Of a stretch of DNA of 64,000 nt, positions 43,725 through 52,249 are shown piece by piece. The notes under the pieces were generated by a model, which did not search any database, was not told where the DNA came from, and was given only the letters and a program-made list of their open reading frames with translations. This DNA is from Rhodococcus sp. P-2 (GTDB taxonomy: Bacteria; Actinomycetota; Actinomycetes; Mycobacteriales; Mycobacteriaceae): positions 3,780,053-3,844,052 of the forward strand of contig NZ_CP066779.1 of the NCBI RefSeq assembly GCF_016598535.1, given 5' to 3'. Both the position numbers and the translations under genes were made by a program. Position 1 is the first letter of the stretch. Every line of letters begins with the position of its first letter.

Positions 43725-44396
43725 TCAACAACAGTCGCACTCGTCACCGCTCTCGGGCACCGCCACAACCGGGCAGCACGGATCGCCCTTCCACGCGTTG
43801 ATGCCTTCTTTCACCGCGATGACGGCGATCACCAGTGCCGCAATCGGATCCGCCCACGACCAGCCGAGCACCGAGTTGAGCAGCAAACCGACCAGCAAGA
43901 CCGCAGAGAGGTACGTGCAGAGCAGAGTCTGCTTCGAGTCCGCGACCGCCGAAAGGGAACCCAGCTCCCGACCGGCTCGGCGCTGCGCGTAGGACAGGGC
44001 CGGCATGATCGCCAAACTGACTGCAGCCAAGACTATTCCGACGGTGGTGTGCTCGGCCTCCCCCAGACCGAACAGCGACCGAATCGCGTCGAACGAGACA
44101 TACGCAGCGAGCCCGAAGAACGAGAATGCGATCACGCGTAGCGCCGTCTTCTCGCGGCTCGCGGGATCCGGGGCCGAAAACTGCCAGGCAACCGCTGCCG
44201 CCGAGGATACTTCGATCACGGAATCAAGACCGAACCCGAACAGGGCCGCAGACGACACCCGCGTGCCCTCCGCCAGCGCAATGATCGCCTCGACGACGTT
44301 GTAGCTGATCGTGATCGCCACGAAGATGCGTATTCTTCTCGACAACAGCGCTCGTCGGGCAGTCGAGAGACCGACACCGTCAACGGGCGTAGCCAT
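43725..44396 (-). CDS. Cation diffusion facilitator-like transporter
   Basis: A 223-residue membrane protein with five or six segments. SYNVVEAIIALAEGTRVSSAALFGFGLDSVIEVSSA (about 30-65) is the metal-site helix of a short CDF protein. ADPIAALVIAVIAVKEGINAW is the second metal helix. The C-terminus ends GDECDCC, a possible metal-binding tail. It would export divalent metal such as Zn, Cd or Co. It begins one base inside the stop of a CmtR-type sensor gene (TGATG overlap), so expression is metal-controlled. Confidence 0.87.
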   Translation of the reverse strand: MATPVDGVGLSTARRALLSRRIRIFVAITISYNVVEAIIALAEGTRVSSAALFGFGLDSVIEVSSAAAVAWQFSAPDPASREKTALRVIAFSFFGLAAYVSFDAIRSLFGLGEAEHTTVGIVLAAVSLAIMPALSYAQRRAGRELGSLSAVADSKQTLLCTYLSAVLLVGLLLNSVLGWSWADPIAALVIAVIAVKEGINAWKGDPCCPVVAVPESGDECDCC

Positions 44397-44740
44397 CAGC
44401 AGCACCCCTCTGATTCGCTGTCCGGGCAGAACGACGGATCCACGGCGAGTACGACCCCGAGTAGGTCGTCGAGCGCCTGACCGATATGTGCGTCGGCGAG
44501 TTCGTATCGCGTGCGACGCCCTTCCGGGACGGCCACCACCAAACCACAGCCGCGTAGACAGGCCAGATGGTTGGACAGCTTCTGCCTGGTCACCTCCAGC
44601 GTGTCGGCGAGGTCCGACGGATACCGGGGCGCGGTCTTCAGCTCGAGCAGTATCCGTGTTCGAGTCTCGTCGGACAGTGCATGCCCGAACCTCGCAAGCA
44701 CCGCCACATTGGTCACCACATTCATGCCCTCGACATCCAT
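44396..44740 (-). CDS. ArsR/SmtB-family metal sensor, CmtR-like
   Basis: A 114-residue winged-helix repressor. The recognition helix is followed by ACLRGCGLVV, carrying Cys61 and Cys65. The same spacing forms the Cd(II)/Pb(II) site of M. tuberculosis CmtR (Cys57, Cys61), whose third ligand, Cys102, corresponds to Cys105 here. There are two more cysteines at the extreme C-terminus. This strongly predicts cadmium/lead sensing. ATG 44740 is the natural start; a longer frame to 44797 adds a low-quality segment. Operon with the CDF transporter. Confidence 0.88.
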   Translation of the reverse strand: MDVEGMNVVTNVAVLARFGHALSDETRTRILLELKTAPRYPSDLADTLEVTRQKLSNHLACLRGCGLVVAVPEGRRTRYELADAHIGQALDDLLGVVLAVDPSFCPDSESEGCC

Positions 44741-44868
44741 ACGAACGACAGTACATCGAAAGCTGTATTCAGAAAAGAGTGAACTCCAATGGTTCAAGAT
44801 CCAGCCATCGGGTAACGCAAGCCTGGAACGACACCGACCAGACTTCGATCAGCGGGAGCCCGCATCCG

Positions 44869-45639
44869 ATGAACCGTACAAAAGCCGACGATCACATAGC
44901 GATGCCGGAGTTGCCGGAAACCGGCAGCGTCTTCCAAGTCTCGTGGCCGGTGCGAACAGGAGACATTCACACCGACAGAAGCCTGCGCCTCGACGCGATC
45001 GCGCGTTACCTCCAAGACGCAGGCTTCGACAACCTCGTCGACCGCGGCGCCATGGATACCCATCCGCTCTGGATGGTACGAAGAACGGTGATCGACGTAT
45101 TCGAACCGGTCGTCTGGCCGGATCGAGTTCATTTGCAGCGTTGGTGTTCCGGCCTGTCGAGCAAGTGGTGTTCGATGCGAGTTCGCATCAGGTCCGACGG
45201 CGGCGGATTGATCGAAACGGAGGCGTTCTGGATCAACATCGATCCGAAGACGGGAATGCCGGCCACCATCAGTGAAAAGTTCACCGCCGCTCTTGCGTCG
45301 ACGGCCGTGGACCAGCATCTCCACTGGCGTCGGTGGATCGACCCGGAATCCACAACGACACCTTCGACGGAGACGCCATTCCCGTTACGCTCGAGCGATT
45401 TCGACCCCTTCGATCACGTGAACAACGCGATCTACTGGCAACCCGTCGAAGATGTGCTGCCCGACGAACTACGAAGCGGACCCTTTCGCGCAATCCTCGA
45501 GTACACCCAGCCCATCAAGAGGGGAGAGCAGGTGAGCGTGCAAACCGGCACGAACACGCTGCACATCGACGCCGGCGGCGAGGCACGTGCATCAGCTCGA
45601 TGGTTCGCGCTGGCCCCGAACAGCAACGATCAGGGGTGA
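44869..45639 (+). CDS. Acyl-[ACP] thioesterase (FatA-like, double hotdog)
   Basis: A 256-residue protein. N-terminal hotdog begins VFQVSWPVRTGDIHTDRSLRLDAIARYLQDAGFD. The second hotdog begins FPLRSSDFDPFDHVNNAIYWQPVED, with the catalytic N-H pattern DHVNNAIYW. These are hallmarks of bacterial relatives of plant FatA/FatB. It would release free fatty acids from acyl-ACP or acyl-CoA. GGGAG lies upstream of ATG 44869. It overlaps the end of the CHAP gene by ten bases. Confidence 0.87.
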   Translation: MNRTKADDHIAMPELPETGSVFQVSWPVRTGDIHTDRSLRLDAIARYLQDAGFDNLVDRGAMDTHPLWMVRRTVIDVFEPVVWPDRVHLQRWCSGLSSKWCSMRVRIRSDGGGLIETEAFWINIDPKTGMPATISEKFTAALASTAVDQHLHWRRWIDPESTTTPSTETPFPLRSSDFDPFDHVNNAIYWQPVEDVLPDELRSGPFRAILEYTQPIKRGEQVSVQTGTNTLHIDAGGEARASARWFALAPNSNDQG

Positions 45640-46226
45640 AGTTTTCCGAATCCCACGACGGCGGAGTCGGACTGCCAGTCCAGATCATGCACCCGCACCT
45701 TGCCGAACTCGTTGCCGCCGACCGTGATCGCCGAGCCACCATCCACTGCCACAACGATATTGGTGTGCTGGCCGACCCATCTCGAACTGTCGTAGATCAC
45801 CACATCACCCACGTTCGGTGTGTACCCACTGCCGTTCTCGGCGTACGCGCCGATCCCCTGGTAGTACTCCTGCAACGTGTACACCCCCGGGATGCGCCAG
45901 CTTCCGGAGTTCGGGTTCGACAACGGTCGACCCGCTTCCCTCATGATCCAGCTGACAAAGTCTGCGCACCACTCTTCGTCGATACCGTCGGAATAGAAGG
46001 TGCCCGGCCGGTCATTCTCGTGCTCGGACCGGAGTAGGTCGAGCACACGAGCCTGATCCGAAGTCACCGCACCGGCATCGACCGTCGGGAACTCGGCGGT
46101 GTCCCAGGGCAGATACCGCGAAGGCGCGACTGCGACGGCAACCGCACCGACCACGATGACGAAGCCGAGCACCCCGGCAATCCAAAGCACGATACGGCGG
46201 CGACGTTTGGTTTCGGCAGGACTCAC
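45630..46226 (-). CDS. Membrane-anchored CHAP-domain amidase-like protein
   Basis: A 198-residue protein from GTG 46226. A basic N-terminus (MSPAETKRRRRI) is followed by one membrane segment (about 13-34). The extracytoplasmic part has the CHAP/NlpC-like core: EEWCADFVSWIMREAG with the nucleophile Cys, then NVGDVVIYDSSRWVGQHTNIVVAVDG with the His. CHAP enzymes cleave peptidoglycan peptides. The membrane anchor faces it outwards. Divergent from the RHH gene. Confidence 0.82.
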   Translation of the reverse strand: MSPAETKRRRRIVLWIAGVLGFVIVVGAVAVAVAPSRYLPWDTAEFPTVDAGAVTSDQARVLDLLRSEHENDRPGTFYSDGIDEEWCADFVSWIMREAGRPLSNPNSGSWRIPGVYTLQEYYQGIGAYAENGSGYTPNVGDVVIYDSSRWVGQHTNIVVAVDGGSAITVGGNEFGKVRVHDLDWQSDSAVVGFGKLHP

Positions 46227-46327
46227 CCTTACAAGTGTGCCAGTCTGCCGAGAATCGATCCGCAAACCACCTCGATGACCTGCCACTTCTCATCAAATCC
46301 ACACGAATGTGCCATCAAACTATTGTC

Positions 46328-46359
46328 ATGGCACCAAAGTGGTGCCATAGTGGTGCCAT
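46328..46359 (+). promoter_or_regulatory. Three 9-bp operator half-sites over the RHH gene start
   Basis: ATGGCACCA (46328-46336), AAG, TGGTGCCAT (46340-46348), AG, TGGTGCCAT (46351-46359). The first two form a perfect inverted repeat and the third repeats the second and runs into the start codon. A degenerate TGTGCCAT lies upstream at 46308-46315. A TATTGT at 46321-46326 may be the -10. Tight repeats like this suit cooperative binding by a ribbon-helix-helix protein. Confidence 0.72.
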
Positions 46360-46873
46360 GGACTTGACACCGTACGTAGACAACCTTCGCCACGAACTCG
46401 CGGTGGCGGCCGAAGCGGGCGGGGAAGACGCAAAGGCACTCGCCGATCGTCTGACCGCACCGTTGGAATCAGCGGTGCGCCTCACCCTCCTCGACGCATT
46501 GTCCGCAGCGGCTGCCGAGATCACGCGTGACCTCGCACCGGGCTCGGTGGACCTGCGCCTGCGGGGACGCGAACCCGAATTCGTCGTGGCACCGGCCATC
46601 AGTGAACCGGCTCCGGCCCCCGTCGAAGAGGAACCGACTCCGGCACCGCGGCTCGTCACGGAGTCCGACGACGCCTCGATGACTCGAATCAACCTGCGGC
46701 TGGGGCAAGACCTCAAAGACCGGATCGAGGCGGCGGCCCGGGAAGCCGGGATCTCCGTCAACGCGTGGCTGGTTCGCTCGGCCGCGACGGCTCTGGAAGG
46801 CGGCACACACAGAAGCTCTCCGCGACAACGCGCATCCCAAGGTTCCGAGAGCTTCACCGGCTGGGTGCACTGA
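46358..46873 (+). CDS. RHH-domain (HicB/CopG-like) regulator heading the DUF4097-DrrAB operon
   Basis: A 171-residue protein. An N-terminal helical part (about 1-75) and a Pro/Ala/Glu linker (about 76-105) precede the C-terminal ribbon-helix-helix TRINLRLGQDLKDRIEAAAREAGISVNAWLVRSAATAL (about 110-148). It resembles antitoxin-type DNA-binding domains, but there is no toxin gene beside it. It heads a transcript with DUF4097 and a DrrAB transporter. Its own start is covered by 9-bp repeats, so autoregulation is likely. Confidence 0.8.
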   Translation: MDLTPYVDNLRHELAVAAEAGGEDAKALADRLTAPLESAVRLTLLDALSAAAAEITRDLAPGSVDLRLRGREPEFVVAPAISEPAPAPVEEEPTPAPRLVTESDDASMTRINLRLGQDLKDRIEAAAREAGISVNAWLVRSAATALEGGTHRSSPRQRASQGSESFTGWVH

Positions 46874-46937
46874 CACCGGATCCAACTTTCGCTCGACCCC
46901 TTTCATCAACCGAGACAACCTCATCGGGAGTATCACC

Positions 46938-47813
46938 ATGCCCACATACAGCACACCTGACCCCATCACCTTGAACTTCGACGTAGCAGTCGGACACATC
47001 CGGATCGCAGCGAGCGACCGCAACGACACTGTCGTGGAAGTGTTGCCCAGCAACTCGTCTCGCGAGGTCGACATTCGAGTCGCCGAACAAACGCGCGTCG
47101 AATTCGCGGGTGGCCGGCTGCAGATCAAGACTCCGAAACAGCGTGGCCTCGGAATTTTCGGGAAGACCGGATCTGTCGACATCTCCGTTCAGCTCCCCTC
47201 GGGCTCGGGACTCGAAGGTACTGCCGCAGTTGCCAGCCTGCGTACCGACGGCACCCTCGGCCGCTCACGCGTGAAGGTCTCGGCCGGCGATTGCACCCTG
47301 GACACCACCGGACCGCTCAACGTCAGCACCGGGGCCGGGGCGATCACCGTCGAGCACGTCGCCGGTGACATCGACACGAGCACCGGGTCCGGAAGCATCC
47401 GCATCGGCCGCGTCGACGGCAACGCGGAGGTCAAGAACTCCAACGGCGACATCAACATCGGTACGATCACCGGCGCGCTGAAGGCCAAGACCGCCAACGG
47501 CAGCGTCGCCGTGGAGCACGCAGAATCCGACGCTAGCGCCGCAACTGCCAACGGCGACATTCGTTTCGAGAGCATCGAGAGTGGAGTCGTATCCGCAAAG
47601 ACGGCCGCCGGACGAATCCATATCGGTGTTCGATCCGGAACGGCCGCGCGATTCGACGCTCATACATCCTTCGGTCGTGTGGACAACCAGATGAATGCCA
47701 CACACGGTCCGGCGTCGTCCGAACGCCGAGTGGACGTCCGGGCACAAACCAGCTACGGCGACATCGTCATTCGACGTTCGGAGCCTCGAGAAGAATCCAA
47801 CAAGAAGATCTAG
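46938..47813 (+). CDS. DUF4097 beta-strand-repeat protein
   Basis: A 291-residue protein built from short beta strands repeating about every 20 residues, with runs such as GAITVEHVAGDIDTSTGSGSIRIGRVDGNAEVKNSNGDINIG. It forms a right-handed beta-helix-like stack without catalytic residues. No signal peptide, so apparently cytoplasmic. DUF4097 genes are very often next to ABC transporters of the DrrAB type, as here. Function unknown; possibly a scaffold for envelope stress sensing. Confidence 0.85.
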   Translation: MPTYSTPDPITLNFDVAVGHIRIAASDRNDTVVEVLPSNSSREVDIRVAEQTRVEFAGGRLQIKTPKQRGLGIFGKTGSVDISVQLPSGSGLEGTAAVASLRTDGTLGRSRVKVSAGDCTLDTTGPLNVSTGAGAITVEHVAGDIDTSTGSGSIRIGRVDGNAEVKNSNGDINIGTITGALKAKTANGSVAVEHAESDASAATANGDIRFESIESGVVSAKTAAGRIHIGVRSGTAARFDAHTSFGRVDNQMNATHGPASSERRVDVRAQTSYGDIVIRRSEPREESNKKI

Positions 47814-47827
47814 CGAAAGGAACGCTG

Positions 47828-48769
47828 ATGTCCCGTAAACCAGCCATCACCGCGACGGGCCTGAAGAAGGCCTACGACGACAAGACGGTACTGGACGGAA
47901 TCGACATCTCCGTCGACCGCGGAACCGTCTTTGCGCTCCTCGGACCCAACGGCGCCGGCAAGACCACCATCGTGGAAATCCTCTCGACCCTCGTTCCCGC
48001 CGACGGCGGCGACATTCGCATCGCCGGGTACAACCCTTCCGACGATCCCGACGCGGTGCGTTCACGCATCGGCGTCACCGGACAGTTCTCGGCGGTCGAC
48101 GACTACCTGTCCGGCGAGGAAAACCTTCTCCTCATGGCCGACCTTCACCATCTCGGCAAGGATGAACGCCGAACGCGCACTGACGAACTCCTGAAGAAGT
48201 TCGACCTGGTCGAATCCGCGGAGAAGCTGGCCTCGACCTACTCGGGCGGAATGCGCCGACGGCTCGACCTGGCAATGACCTTGATCGGACGACCGGAGAT
48301 CATCTTCCTGGACGAACCCACCACCGGCCTCGACCCCCGGAGTCGACGCACGATGTGGCAGATCATCCGCGAGTTGGTCAAGGGCGGTGTCACCATCTTC
48401 CTCACGACGCAGTATCTCGAGGAAGCCGATCAGCTGGCAGACCACATCGCCGTCCTCGACCAGGGACGGATAGTCGCCCAAGGCACTGCTGCGGAACTCA
48501 AACGACGCATCCCTGGCGGCCACATTCGTCTTCACTTCTTCGATCGAGACCAACTCGATTCTGCTGCTACTGTTTTCGACGAGTCTTCACGTGACGATGC
48601 CGCCTATGTCCTCCAGGTCCCCAGCGACGGGGGTGTCCGCTCACTACGTTCTCTTCTCGACCAACTCGACGCTCACTCGATCGACGTCAAGGAACTCTCG
48701 GTGCACACACCGGACCTGGACGACGTGTTCCTGACTCTGACCGCCACCGAAAGGACCGAAGCGCGATGA
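47828..48769 (+). CDS. DrrA-like ABC transporter ATP-binding protein
   Basis: A 313-residue ATPase. Walker A LLGPNGAGKTTIVEIL (about 37-52), Q-loop in GVTGQFSAVD, signature TYSGGMRRRLDLAMTLIG (about 139-156), Walker B IIFLDEPTTGLD (about 160-171) and the H-loop. A C-terminal DrrA-type extension ends SVHTPDLDDVFLTLT. Powers export of a hydrophobic drug or lipid with the following permease, which starts inside its stop (ATGA). Confidence 0.92.
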   Translation: MSRKPAITATGLKKAYDDKTVLDGIDISVDRGTVFALLGPNGAGKTTIVEILSTLVPADGGDIRIAGYNPSDDPDAVRSRIGVTGQFSAVDDYLSGEENLLLMADLHHLGKDERRTRTDELLKKFDLVESAEKLASTYSGGMRRRLDLAMTLIGRPEIIFLDEPTTGLDPRSRRTMWQIIRELVKGGVTIFLTTQYLEEADQLADHIAVLDQGRIVAQGTAAELKRRIPGGHIRLHFFDRDQLDSAATVFDESSRDDAAYVLQVPSDGGVRSLRSLLDQLDAHSIDVKELSVHTPDLDDVFLTLTATERTEAR

Positions 48770-49557
48770 CCACCATGACGCTTGCCTATCAGGACTCGAA
48801 AACCATGCTGCGTCGCAGCATTCGACACATCCTTCGATATCCGTCGATGACGGTGATGCTTGTCGGGATGCCAGTCGTCTTTCTGTTGCTGTTCGTCTAC
48901 GTGCTCGGCGGGACGCTCGGGAACGGCCTCGGCCCAGGCGGTGGTGGCCGAGCCGAGTACGTCAACTACGTTGCACCGGCGATCATTCTGATGACCGTGG
49001 CGTCAGCGGCACAGGGTACTGCCATCTCTGTCGCAACCGATATGACCGCGGGGATCATTGCACGATTCCGCACGATGGCGATCACGCGTACGTCCGTCCT
49101 GACGGGTCATGTTCTCGGCAGTCTCCTTCAGACGATCGTGAGCCTGGTAGTCGTCATCGCCGTGGCGATAGCCGTCGGATTCCGGCCTACGGCAGGCTTC
49201 GTGGAGTGGGTCGCGACGTTTGCCCTCCTCATCCTGGTCTCAATCGCCATGATCTGGTTGTCAGTTGCCTTCGGCCTCGTCAGCAAGAGCGTCGAGACGG
49301 CAAGCAATCTCCCGATGGTGTTGATCCTCTTACCTTTCCTGGGAAGCGGATTCGTCCCCACCGACTCGATGCCGACCGTATTGCGATGGTTCGCCGAGTA
49401 TCAGCCGTTCACTCCGATCATCGAGACCCTTCGAGGACTGCTTCTCGGCGAAGCGATCGGGAACAACGCGCTTCTCGCGATCGGATGGTGCGTCGCGATC
49501 ACTCTCCTCTCCTACCTCTGGGCGCGGAGTTTGTTCAACCGACGCCCGGTGCGCTGA
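48766..49557 (+). CDS. DrrB-like ABC-2 permease
   Basis: A 263-residue permease with six membrane segments. The ABC-2 signature region LPFLGSGFVPTDSMPTVLRWFAEYQPFTPIIETLRGLLLG (about 190-230) is clear. It pairs with the DrrA-like ATPase encoded just upstream and may export antibiotics or lipids. Its last 46 bases overlap the end of the convergent ComB-like gene. Confidence 0.9.
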   Translation: MTTMTLAYQDSKTMLRRSIRHILRYPSMTVMLVGMPVVFLLLFVYVLGGTLGNGLGPGGGGRAEYVNYVAPAIILMTVASAAQGTAISVATDMTAGIIARFRTMAITRTSVLTGHVLGSLLQTIVSLVVVIAVAIAVGFRPTAGFVEWVATFALLILVSIAMIWLSVAFGLVSKSVETASNLPMVLILLPFLGSGFVPTDSMPTVLRWFAEYQPFTPIIETLRGLLLGEAIGNNALLAIGWCVAITLLSYLWARSLFNRRPVR

Positions 49558-50306
49558 CCTCGAAACACACGATCTTCGAGAACAGGTACGGTGTCGCTGT
49601 CGTCGAGTTCCGAGGCGATGGCGACGTCGTGTGGAAACCCGAGGACAATCAATTCGCGTCCTGAGGCGCAGTCCCGCAGGCGGTCCTCGTACGAATCCGA
49701 CACCGCCGCCCAGGCATCCGCCGCCATCCGCGCCTCGGGCGATACGTGGCCGTCCCAGCCGGCCGCGGTCAGTGCGGCCACGACAGCACCAGCGCCCCAC
49801 AGATCTTCAACCGCAGGACGCAACTCTCCACCGGGCCACTTCTCCCCGGAAGCGACAATGGCCACTCGGGATCGCGGACCATGCTCGTGCACAATCCAAT
49901 CGGCGACGGCGGAAGCGTTCCTCAACGAAGCGCCGACACACACCGCAACCTGGGACGCCAACGCAAACGCGATAGTCGACCCGTTCGGCGAAGGCAGTAC
50001 CAGCCGACTCGGCGCCTCGGCCTCGCGAATCGTCCTGGGAGACAGACTGATCTGCCCTTCCCTGGCCACACTTCGTCGTACTGCCAGGACCGCATCGGCA
50101 TCACGTGCGTAGTCGACTGCACTCTCGTCGTTCCAGGAATAGGGAAGTACGTCGATTCCCGCGTCGGCGGCGACGCTCAGCGTCGTCGTGAACGAGAGGA
50201 CGTCGATCACGACGGCGGTATCGACTCCCGCAGCGATCGCCTCGGCGCCACGCAGGCCCCAGTCGAATCGAAGTCCGTACTCGAGTTGGCGGTGCTCCTG
50301 ATTCAT
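49512..50306 (-). CDS. 2-phosphosulfolactate phosphatase-like protein (ComB family)
   Basis: A 264-residue protein from ATG 50306. RGAEAIAAGVDTAVVIDVLSFTTTLSVAADAG (about 19-50) and LVLPSPNGSTIAFAL (about 103-117) match the Mg-dependent ComB phosphatase family, which makes sulfolactate in coenzyme M biosynthesis. This organism would not make coenzyme M, so the real substrate here is open. It follows the transglutaminase-like gene by 13 bases on the same strand. Confidence 0.8.
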   Translation of the reverse strand: MNQEHRQLEYGLRFDWGLRGAEAIAAGVDTAVVIDVLSFTTTLSVAADAGIDVLPYSWNDESAVDYARDADAVLAVRRSVAREGQISLSPRTIREAEAPSRLVLPSPNGSTIAFALASQVAVCVGASLRNASAVADWIVHEHGPRSRVAIVASGEKWPGGELRPAVEDLWGAGAVVAALTAAGWDGHVSPEARMAADAWAAVSDSYEDRLRDCASGRELIVLGFPHDVAIASELDDSDTVPVLEDRVFRGQRTGRRLNKLRAQR

Positions 50307-50319
50307 GCAGGCAAGTCTC

Positions 50320-51147
50320 TCAGAAAGTAAGCAGCTTCTCCGGCACGCGTAAATCCTCGTGCTCGTACAACGCTCGCACGGCCACGGGATCGTCAGTGGC
50401 GCAGACGTCGGCGATGTCGTCGAGCAGTACGTCGTACTCCGCACCGGCCTTTCCGTCGTAGGCGTCGGTCATGCGGCCCCACTCGTCCCATGGCAGGGTT
50501 TCGACTTTGTTCATCGCGGCAAGGTCTTTCACGGCGTTGCCGCGGATCTCGGCGGCTCCCCAGTTCTGGGTTCCGTACACCCCGAACTGGGAGGCGTCGA
50601 TCTCGCCGCGTCGATACGCCAACCACGCCTCGCCGCCACTGAGGAATTCTCCCGGCTGCAGATCGTGGGCGTGAGGAAGCACGTTCTGTCCGAGGATCTC
50701 CGAGTCGATGCGGATCCAGCGCTTACCGGCGCCGTCCCAGTACTCGGTGATCCAGTGGTCGACGCCCTGTCCCGGTTGAAAGTAGGTGGCAAAACCACAG
50801 CGGACCCGCGCGGCAAAACCGCGATAGCGCAGAAACGCACAACTCAAAACGGCAAAGTGCCGACAGGTTCCGACGACCCTCTTGTCGGGCTCTCGGGCGG
50901 AGGTCACCGGTGCGGGATCGAGCGAGAGCAGCCTTTCGAGCAGAACACTTGCCGGCCGGATCTGGTTTTCGTCGAATCGGTCGGTGGTCAGATTCAGCGA
51001 CTGCGCATCGGCGGGTTGAACGACCAGGTACGGGACCACCCGGCAAATGTCCACGGGATCGGCGGAGAGCGGCTCGATGGCGAGCAGATCCACCCCGTCG
51101 ACGCGGGTGAACGGTCCTGCTGATGTGTAGTCGAGAACCGCCGTCAT
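50320..51147 (-). CDS. Transglutaminase-like superfamily protein
   Basis: A 275-residue protein with the papain-like triad of the transglutaminase-core family: Cys in VGTCRHFAVL, His in VDHWITEYW and Asp in WIRIDSE. These are mostly cysteine peptidases or amidases in bacteria, not cross-linkers. No signal peptide. Upstream gene of a two-gene operon with the ComB-like gene. Substrate unknown. Confidence 0.82.
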   Translation of the reverse strand: MTAVLDYTSAGPFTRVDGVDLLAIEPLSADPVDICRVVPYLVVQPADAQSLNLTTDRFDENQIRPASVLLERLLSLDPAPVTSAREPDKRVVGTCRHFAVLSCAFLRYRGFAARVRCGFATYFQPGQGVDHWITEYWDGAGKRWIRIDSEILGQNVLPHAHDLQPGEFLSGGEAWLAYRRGEIDASQFGVYGTQNWGAAEIRGNAVKDLAAMNKVETLPWDEWGRMTDAYDGKAGAEYDVLLDDIADVCATDDPVAVRALYEHEDLRVPEKLLTF

Positions 51148-51188
51148 GAGCGGAGACTAACAAACACTGCGGACACAACCACTCCACT

Positions 51189-51210
51189 ATGGTTAGGGTC
51201 CCGTAACCAT
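51189..51210 (+). promoter_or_regulatory. 22-bp inverted repeat at the siderophore-binding gene
   Basis: ATGGTTA (51189-51195) and TAACCAT (51204-51210) form perfect 7-bp arms with an 8-base spacer, overlapping a CACTAT -10-like element. It does not match the IdeR/DtxR iron box. A repressor site is plausible. The dyad covers the first possible ATG (51209), which argues for translation starting further downstream. Confidence 0.6.
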
Positions 51211-51226
51211 GAAACCCGAGGTTGCC

Positions 51227-52249
51227 GTGAACCCCATGTTGAGCCGCCGTGCCATGCTGTCCGTCACCTTCGCCACGGCAGCAGGTTTTGCCCTTGCTGC
51301 CTGCGGCGACAGCGCGGAAGACGAATCCACTCCCGGCACCGAAGGTGGTCACGCCGAGGCCAACGCCTTCCCGGTGACGATCGACCACAAGTTCGGTTCC
51401 ACCACCGTCGAGCAAGCACCCAGCCGCATCGCCGCGGTCGGTATCGGCGACGCAGACGTACTGCTCTCCCTCGGGCTGACACCTGTCCTGGTCCCGGTGT
51501 GGAAGGGATCGACCGACGACGGACTCGGCGTCTGGGCCGACTCGGCAGTTCAAGGCGCCGAGCCGACGCCGTTGGCCAACGCCACCACCGATTTCGACAT
51601 CGAAACGATCGTGGCCGCAGCGCCTGACCTGATCATCGCCGTCAACAATGCGATCGACGAGGATCTGTACAAGCAGCTCAGCGCCATCGCGCCGACGGTG
51701 CTTCACGCGGCCGATCAGACGGATTGGGTTCTGCCCTGGCAGGAGGTCACGACCCGCATCGGTACCGCTGTGGGTGTTCCCGCGCAGGCACGGCAGGAGG
51801 TCCAGCAAGTGGAGGACCTCATCGTTCGTACCCGCGCGGAGAACCCCCAGTTCGAGGGCAAGACAGCAGCTCTCGTCATTCGCTGGAGTGACGGGAATCT
51901 TCGAGCGTTCAGCCCCGAGGCAGCGCGCGCTCAGCTGCTCACACAACTGGGGTTCACGGCGCCTGTCGCACTGAAGGATCGGTTCGCGGGCAAACTGAAC
52001 TACGAGATCTCCGCCGAGAACTACGACCTCCTCGAGTGCGACTACCTGCTCTTCGACAACTACGAGAAGGCTCGTCCCGAGATGGAGACGCAGCCGGCGT
52101 TCACCAATCTGAACGTGGTCAAGACCGGCGGCCTGATCAGCTTGGACCCCATCGTCAGTGACGCGGTGTCCATGCCCAATCCGCTCACCATTCCGTTCGT
52201 GCTGGAAGATTTCGTAGCAAAGATCAATCAGACGATCGCGGGTCGATAA
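51227..52249 (+). CDS. Iron-siderophore ABC transporter substrate-binding lipoprotein
   Basis: A 340-residue protein from GTG 51227, preceded by GAGG; ATG 51236 or 51209 are alternatives. SRRAMLSVTFATAAGFALAAC is a lipoprotein signal with a twin-arginine start. The Cys of LAAC is lipidated. The mature protein is a periplasmic-binding type III fold typical of Fe(III)-siderophore receptors (FepB/FhuD group), with a single long linking helix. The uptake permease and ATPase are not next to it. An MFS exporter ends 26 bases inside its end on the other strand. Confidence 0.9.
   Translation: MNPMLSRRAMLSVTFATAAGFALAACGDSAEDESTPGTEGGHAEANAFPVTIDHKFGSTTVEQAPSRIAAVGIGDADVLLSLGLTPVLVPVWKGSTDDGLGVWADSAVQGAEPTPLANATTDFDIETIVAAAPDLIIAVNNAIDEDLYKQLSAIAPTVLHAADQTDWVLPWQEVTTRIGTAVGVPAQARQEVQQVEDLIVRTRAENPQFEGKTAALVIRWSDGNLRAFSPEAARAQLLTQLGFTAPVALKDRFAGKLNYEISAENYDLLECDYLLFDNYEKARPEMETQPAFTNLNVVKTGGLISLDPIVSDAVSMPNPLTIPFVLEDFVAKINQTIAGR

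Noticed and set aside
43429..43740. Minus-strand frame at 43429-43740 as a gene
   Set aside because: It is the shadow of the + strand SRPBCC-like fragment. No ribosome site or family features.
51189..51210. IdeR box at the siderophore-binding gene
   Set aside because: The arms GGTTA/TAACC are 8 bases apart, whereas the iron box has them closer, around a central G/C. It is a different palindrome.
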